From Rickettsia typhi (GTDB lineage Bacteria; Pseudomonadota; Alphaproteobacteria; Rickettsiales; Deianiraeaceae): DNA of 8,013 bases. The DNA is taken from the NCBI GenBank assembly GCA_945878495.1, contig CAMCTP010000038.1, forward strand, positions 1 to 8,013, given 5' to 3'. The notes under the pieces are model-generated. The model did no database searches, had not been told where the DNA came from, and saw nothing but the letters and a program-made list of their open reading frames with translations. A program made the position numbers and the translations under genes. This document shows, in pieces, positions 7,176 through 8,013 of this stretch; the stretch's first letter is position 1; every line of letters starts with the position of its first letter.

Positions 7176-7889
7176 ATGAAAATAAAATATCTATTTAAAA
7201 TATTTGGATTAGGAAAAATAATAGCAACAAAAGCAGCAAAGCCAAAACTCATTGCCGGAAATGTTTTAAACAAAGGAATAAACGCTTTAATGATATTTCT
7301 TTCATACCTCTTTATATTAATATTAGTTATAACGTTAATAAAAGATGCATTAAAAACAATTACTCCAAAAACCAAACAAGAGATATCCATAATATCACTC
7401 GAGTCAAACAATTTCACATATAAAAAATTGTTTAAAGAATTCCAAAATCCAGACTACAAAATATCATACAAATCTTTTGACAAAGAATCAGATTTATTAA
7501 AAAATACAAACGATAATGATATAATTATAATATCAAGCAAAGATTTTCAGTTAATAAAAAAAAATAATATACTCACACCTCTTGATGAAGATTTAAAACA
7601 GAAACTAACTCAGGATGGCGAAAACAGCGGTGTTGCAGAATTATCAAATGCGTTCATATCGGTGTGTGAGGATGAAGATTTAACTGATCCAGAAGAGAAA
7701 AATGCGGAACAAGATTTCTTTTGTTCAAAAAATAATCTCAAAACAGTATGTGATAGATCAAAGAAATACCTAGTCATAGGTCAGCTACAGTATAAAAAAA
7801 GCAAAGAAATGCTAGTTATAATAAGACACCTAAAAAACTACTGCGATAAACAAAAAGATTTATTAAAAAGAGCAAATGAATCCAGCTAA
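7176..7889 (+). CDS. Membrane-anchored protein with a PotD-like binding-protein lobe, murJ partner (237 residues)
   Basis: I do not recognise it as a named gene. Residues 1-34 are basic, with eight Lys. Residues 35-55 form one strong hydrophobic helix, so by the positive-inside rule the remaining ~180 residues face the periplasm. Residues 69-140 alternate strands and helices much like the first lobe of PotD/extracellular solute-binding proteins. The clearest part is a DNDIIIISSKDF segment (113-124) followed by an L-x-P-L-D turn (133-137), where PotD-type proteins have 'DvvvPS..' and a following 'L..lD'. A whole binding protein has about 320 mature residues, so most of the second lobe is absent. 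Four Cys (164, 183, 192, 223) lie in the C-terminal part and could form two disulfides. The start is fixed by an in-frame TAA at 7167-7169; only a weak AAAG precedes it. Its last 14 bases overlap murJ, pointing to coupled translation. The reading frame is secure; the domain likeness is my reading and untested. Confidence 0.85.
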   Translation: MKIKYLFKIFGLGKIIATKAAKPKLIAGNVLNKGINALMIFLSYLFILILVITLIKDALKTITPKTKQEISIISLESNNFTYKKLFKEFQNPDYKISYKSFDKESDLLKNTNDNDIIIISSKDFQLIKKNNILTPLDEDLKQKLTQDGENSGVAELSNAFISVCEDEDLTDPEEKNAEQDFFCSKNNLKTVCDRSKKYLVIGQLQYKKSKEMLVIIRHLKNYCDKQKDLLKRANESS

Positions 7890-8013
7890 ATCGACCCTCA
7901 CGGTATCATTGTGGACATTAATATCAAGATTAACCGGATTTTTACGTGACAGCGTAATGGCAAATTTCATCGGAGCTTCAATGATGAGCGATGTCATTGT
8001 TGCCGCAACAAAG
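7876..8013 (+). CDS. murJ: Lipid II flippase MurJ (MviN family), N-terminal 46 codons only
   Basis: MurJ moves the peptidoglycan precursor lipid II from the inner to the outer face of the cytoplasmic membrane. Only the first transmembrane region is in the window. After a short polar start, residues 11-25 (SLWTLISRLTGFLRD) match the family's N-terminal helix, with its typical S-R-x-x-G-F-x-R-D segment. A-N-F-I-G-A and S-D-V-I-V-A-A follow, corresponding to the 'a..fGag..aDaf.vA' region of the family. The full protein is normally about 500 residues with 14 helices, so the rest lies past position 8013. The ATG at 7876 is chosen because an in-frame TAA lies at 7864-7866 and no other start lies between. 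A partial Shine-Dalgarno, AAGAG at 7868-7872, sits only three bases from the ATG. The gene begins inside the end of the preceding frame, so it is probably cotranscribed and translationally coupled with it. Confidence 0.92.
   Translation, partial: MNPAKSTLTVSLWTLISRLTGFLRDSVMANFIGASMMSDVIVAATK

Noticed and set aside
7145..7417. Minus-strand 90-codon frame opposite the 237-residue gene
   Set aside because: It is antisense to the hydrophobic helix region of the plus-strand gene and extends into the intergenic region; the plus-strand frame is longer, has a clear membrane topology and overlaps murJ.

Overview
The window looks like an AT-rich bacterial chromosome segment. The partial murJ (lipid II flippase) gene at the right edge establishes a peptidoglycan-making bacterium. 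The strong A+T, Asn/Lys/Ile-rich composition, the murJ start and an enormous exported protein fit a host-associated alphaproteobacterium of the Rickettsiales or Holosporales kind. That placement is inference: no rRNA or other strong phylogenetic marker is present.

Layout: almost 90% of the window (1-7070, minus strand) is one uninterrupted reading frame. It begins at an ATG at 7070 and is still open after 2356 codons at the left edge. It encodes a giant, cysteine-rich, Sec-exported protein with no confident family. Visible parts are a signal peptide, a threonine-rich repeat tract at residues ~169-216, a six-cysteine module at residues 1453-1494, two WCC motifs, and recurring C-x2-W motifs in the last ~500 visible residues. 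All the shorter open frames across 1-7070, on either strand, are shadows of this gene.

A 105-base divergent intergenic region (7071-7175) separates it from a rightward unit. This spacer holds a credible sigma70-type promoter for the giant gene, a weaker candidate for the rightward genes, and a perfect 10-base palindrome just before the rightward start.

The rightward unit starts with a 237-residue protein with one N-terminal membrane helix (7176-7889). Its outer domain reads like the first lobe of a PotD-type periplasmic binding protein, but it is too short for a whole one. Its end overlaps the start of murJ by 14 bases, so the two are probably translated together. murJ (7876-8013) is cut by the window edge after 46 codons.

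The most noteworthy content is the giant protein, which could be a surface or secretion-apparatus protein; a rickettsial VirB6-like extension is one untested possibility. The small membrane-anchored binding-protein-like partner of murJ is the second point of interest. No RNA genes, insertion sequences, CRISPR arrays or terminators were seen.
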